Positions 5,607 to 7,480 of a stretch of 7,480 nt of DNA are shown piece after piece. How positions within the stretch are numbered: the stretch's first letter is position 1; every line of letters begins with the position of its first letter. The position numbers and the translations under genes are program-made. Where the stretch lies: assembly GCA_025934385.1 (NCBI GenBank), contig JAICYE010000095.1, forward strand, positions 1-7,480, given 5' to 3'. Source of the stretch: Acidimicrobiia bacterium (lineage in GTDB: Bacteria; Actinomycetota; Acidimicrobiia; IMCC26256; BP-133). The notes under the pieces were generated by a model. The model worked only from the letters and a program-made list of their open reading frames with translations, made no database searches and was not told the origin of the DNA.

Positions 5607-7480
5607 GTGCTGCCCGCTCCCAACCTCGACGACCGCCGGTTCCAGGACCTCGTCGACGACGCCAAACGGCTTGTGCAGCAACGGTGCCCGACCTGGACCG
5701 ACCACAACGTCTCCGATCCCGGCGTCACGCTCATCGAGGCCTTCGCCTTCATGGTCGATCAGCTCCTCTACCGCCTCAACCGCGTACCGGACCGGCACTA
5801 CGTCAAGTTCCTGGAACTGATCGGCGTGCGGCTCTTCCCCCCCACCGCCGCCCGGACCGAGATCACCGCCTGGCTCTCGGCTCCGCAGCAGGAGGTCATC
5901 CGGGTGGCGGCCGGGACCGAGATCGCCACCCTCCGGGCGGAGTCCGAGGAGCCGATCACCTTCCAGGTGACCGACGACCTCGACATCATCCCCTGCTCGC
6001 TGGCCCGGGTGGCATCCAGCATCACCGAGGGCGACGTCCGCGACCATACCGACATGCTCGGCGGCGGGAAGCCCTTCTACTGCTTCGACCAGGTCCCGAA
6101 GCCGGGCGACTGCCTCTACGTCGGCGTGAGCAACCCGGTTCCGTCCTGCGCCGTGCTGCTGGAAGTCGACTGCCAGGTGGAGGGCGTCGGTGTCGACCCT
6201 CTCGACCCGCCCTGGGCCTGGGAGGCCTGGGACGGCGAGCGCTGGGCACCGTGCGACGTCGACCGCGACGGCACCGGCGGCTTCAACCAGCCCGGCAACA
6301 TCGTGCTCCACGTCCGCCGTCACGCCGCGTCGGTGGTGGGTCGGGAATCGGCGTCCTGGCTCCGCTGCCGGGTGGTGGAGGCCGCCGAACACCAGCCCGT
6401 CTACAGCGCCTCGCCCCGGATCAGCGCCCTCTCGGCCGCCACCATCGGCGGCACGGTGGCCGCCATGCACGGCGAACTGGTGGAAGAGGAGACGCTGCCG
6501 CCGGCCGACGGCGTCCCGGGCCAGGTCTTCCCGCTGCAGCGCTTCCCGGTGACGGCCACCACGGTGCCGCCCGTCCTCGAAGTGTCAGACGGCGAGGGCT
6601 GGCAGCCATGGACCCGCGTCGACAATTTCTCCATGAGCTCCGCCGACGACCGGCACTTCGTGCTCGACGAGAGCGGGGGGGAGATCCGGCTCGGCCCGGC
6701 CGTGCGAGAGCCCGACGGTTCGCTGCGGCACTTCGGCGCCGTTCCCCCCAAAGGCGCCGTCCTCCGTCTGTCCGGGTACCGGACGGGCGGGGGCCGGGCC
6801 GGCAACGTGGCCACCAGAGCGCTGACCCTGCTGCGGTCCTCCATTCCCTACGTCGCCTCGGTGGAGAACCGCCGGCCGGCGGTGGGCGGTGTGGACGGCG
6901 AGACGATCGAGGACGCCAAGGTCCGGGGCCCGCTCCTGCTGCGGACCCGGGACCGCGCCGTCACCACCGAGGACTACGAGCATCTGGCCCGGGAAGCGGC
7001 GCCGGAGATCGCCCGGGTCCGCTGCGTCCCGGCCGGCGACGGCGCCGACGCCGGTGGTGTGCGGGTGCTGCTTGTGCCGGCCGTGACCGACGACGACGGC
7101 GGCGTCCTGCCGTTCGAGCTGTTGGCCCCGTCGGAGGAGACCCTGGCCCGGGTGGCCCGGCACCTCGACGAGCGCCGTCTGATCGGCGCCCGGGTGGCGG
7201 TGGAACCGCCCCGCTACCAGGGCGTCACCGTCGTGGCCCGCATCCGGGCCCGGTCCCACGTCCTCCCCGCCCGCCTCCAGAGCGCGGCGGTCGAAGAGCT
7301 GTACCGCTACTTCCACCCGTTGCGGGGCGGGCCGGGCGGTGACGGGTGGCCGTTCGGCCGGCCGGTCAACGTCGGTGACGTCTACGCCGTTCTCCAGCCG
7401 CTGCCCGGCACCGACTACGTCGAGGAGGTCAAGCTCGACGGCGCCGACCACAAGAGCGGATCCCGGGGCGAGGCGACGAC
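5607..7480 (+). CDS. Large baseplate assembly protein, gp6/baseplate-J-like (Afp11-like), 3' end outside window
   Basis: Core wedge component that forms the iris-like ring around the hub and transmits the contraction signal. The frame from GTG 5607 is open for 624 codons to the right edge, with no stop. The start fits the 'putative baseplate assembly protein' family (TIGR02243): LPAPNLDDRRFQDLVDDAKR at 2-21, WTDHNVSDPGVTLIEAFAF at 30-48, and LLYRLNRVPDRHYVKFLELI at 53-72 followed by GVRLFPPTAART. The middle holds beta-rich domains (WDGERWAPCDVDRDGTGGF near 228-246). The C-terminal third has the baseplate-J (PF04865) signature: GGGRAGNV near 393, the strongly conserved TTEDYEHLAREAAPEIARVR at 453-472, and RHLDERRLIGARVAVEPP near 518-535. 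The conserved end ELYRYFHPLRGG and WPFGRPV place the window edge close to the C-terminus; family length suggests only a few tens of residues are missing. It starts 11 bases after the gp25-like gene. Runs of seven C (5837-5843) and seven G (6675-6681) do not break the frame. Confidence 0.94.
   Translation, partial: MLPAPNLDDRRFQDLVDDAKRLVQQRCPTWTDHNVSDPGVTLIEAFAFMVDQLLYRLNRVPDRHYVKFLELIGVRLFPPTAARTEITAWLSAPQQEVIRVAAGTEIATLRAESEEPITFQVTDDLDIIPCSLARVASSITEGDVRDHTDMLGGGKPFYCFDQVPKPGDCLYVGVSNPVPSCAVLLEVDCQVEGVGVDPLDPPWAWEAWDGERWAPCDVDRDGTGGFNQPGNIVLHVRRHAASVVGRESASWLRCRVVEAAEHQPVYSASPRISALSAATIGGTVAAMHGELVEEETLPPADGVPGQVFPLQRFPVTATTVPPVLEVSDGEGWQPWTRVDNFSMSSADDRHFVLDESGGEIRLGPAVREPDGSLRHFGAVPPKGAVLRLSGYRTGGGRAGNVATRALTLLRSSIPYVASVENRRPAVGGVDGETIEDAKVRGPLLLRTRDRAVTTEDYEHLAREAAPEIARVRCVPAGDGADAGGVRVLLVPAVTDDDGGVLPFELLAPSEETLARVARHLDERRLIGARVAVEPPRYQGVTVVARIRARSHVLPARLQSAAVEELYRYFHPLRGGPGGDGWPFGRPVNVGDVYAVLQPLPGTDYVEEVKLDGADHKSGSRGEAT

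Noticed and set aside
5684..7342. 552-codon plus-strand ORF overlapping the baseplate-J-like gene
   Set aside because: The translation is Arg/Pro/Gly-rich and has no family features, while the frame from 5607 gives a continuous match to the baseplate J family.
2150..7480. Type VI secretion system or complete contractile prophage
   Set aside because: No T6SS membrane-complex or TssB/C-type genes are visible, and no capsid, terminase, integrase or lysis genes. The LysM tube-cap protein and the long TIGR02243-type J protein fit CIS better, although a phage tail cannot be fully excluded from this window alone.

Overview
The window is a continuous plus-strand stretch of a contractile injection system (CIS, phage-tail-like) locus. 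The very high GC content, strong G/C preference at third codon positions, GTG start use and the style of the proteins suggest a high-GC actinobacterium or a close relative; the species cannot be named. Protein matches are made from memory of family signatures, with no database search.

Layout: (1) positions 2-2137, the 3' part of a very long proline/alanine-rich, probably disordered protein with recurring VQR-type and 'PLxGERPL'-type motifs and a short charged C-terminal helix. Its reading frame is open back to the left edge, so its true start is outside the window. (2) 2150-2581, a gp19-like tail tube protein. (3) 2584-3306, a CIS baseplate/tube-associated protein with a C-terminal LysM domain. 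(4) 3328-5178, a VgrG/gp27-gp5-like spike. (5) 5200-5595, a gp25-like baseplate wedge protein. (6) 5607 to the right edge, a large gp6/baseplate-J-like wedge protein that lacks a stop in the window. It is easily missed because longer closed ORFs in other frames cover it.

The genes are separated by only 2-21 bases, with no room for internal promoters or terminators, so they look like one operon. The order tube, LysM, VgrG, gp25, J matches that of extracellular/cytoplasmic CIS loci such as the Serratia Afp cluster (Afp5, 7, 8, 9, 11). A PAAR-tip gene (Afp10 position) and a small Afp6-type gene are missing between these genes. Together they would build the hub, spike, wedge and tube end of the particle. 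Sheath, AAA+ ATPase, tail terminator, tape measure and cargo genes must lie outside the window if the system is complete.

The least explained part is the long disordered protein at the left. It occupies more than a quarter of the window and has repeat motifs and a terminal helix that suggest a docking or cargo/adaptor role, but its function is unknown. No RNA genes, insertion sequences, CRISPR arrays or terminators were seen, and no stretch above 300 bases lacks a gene.
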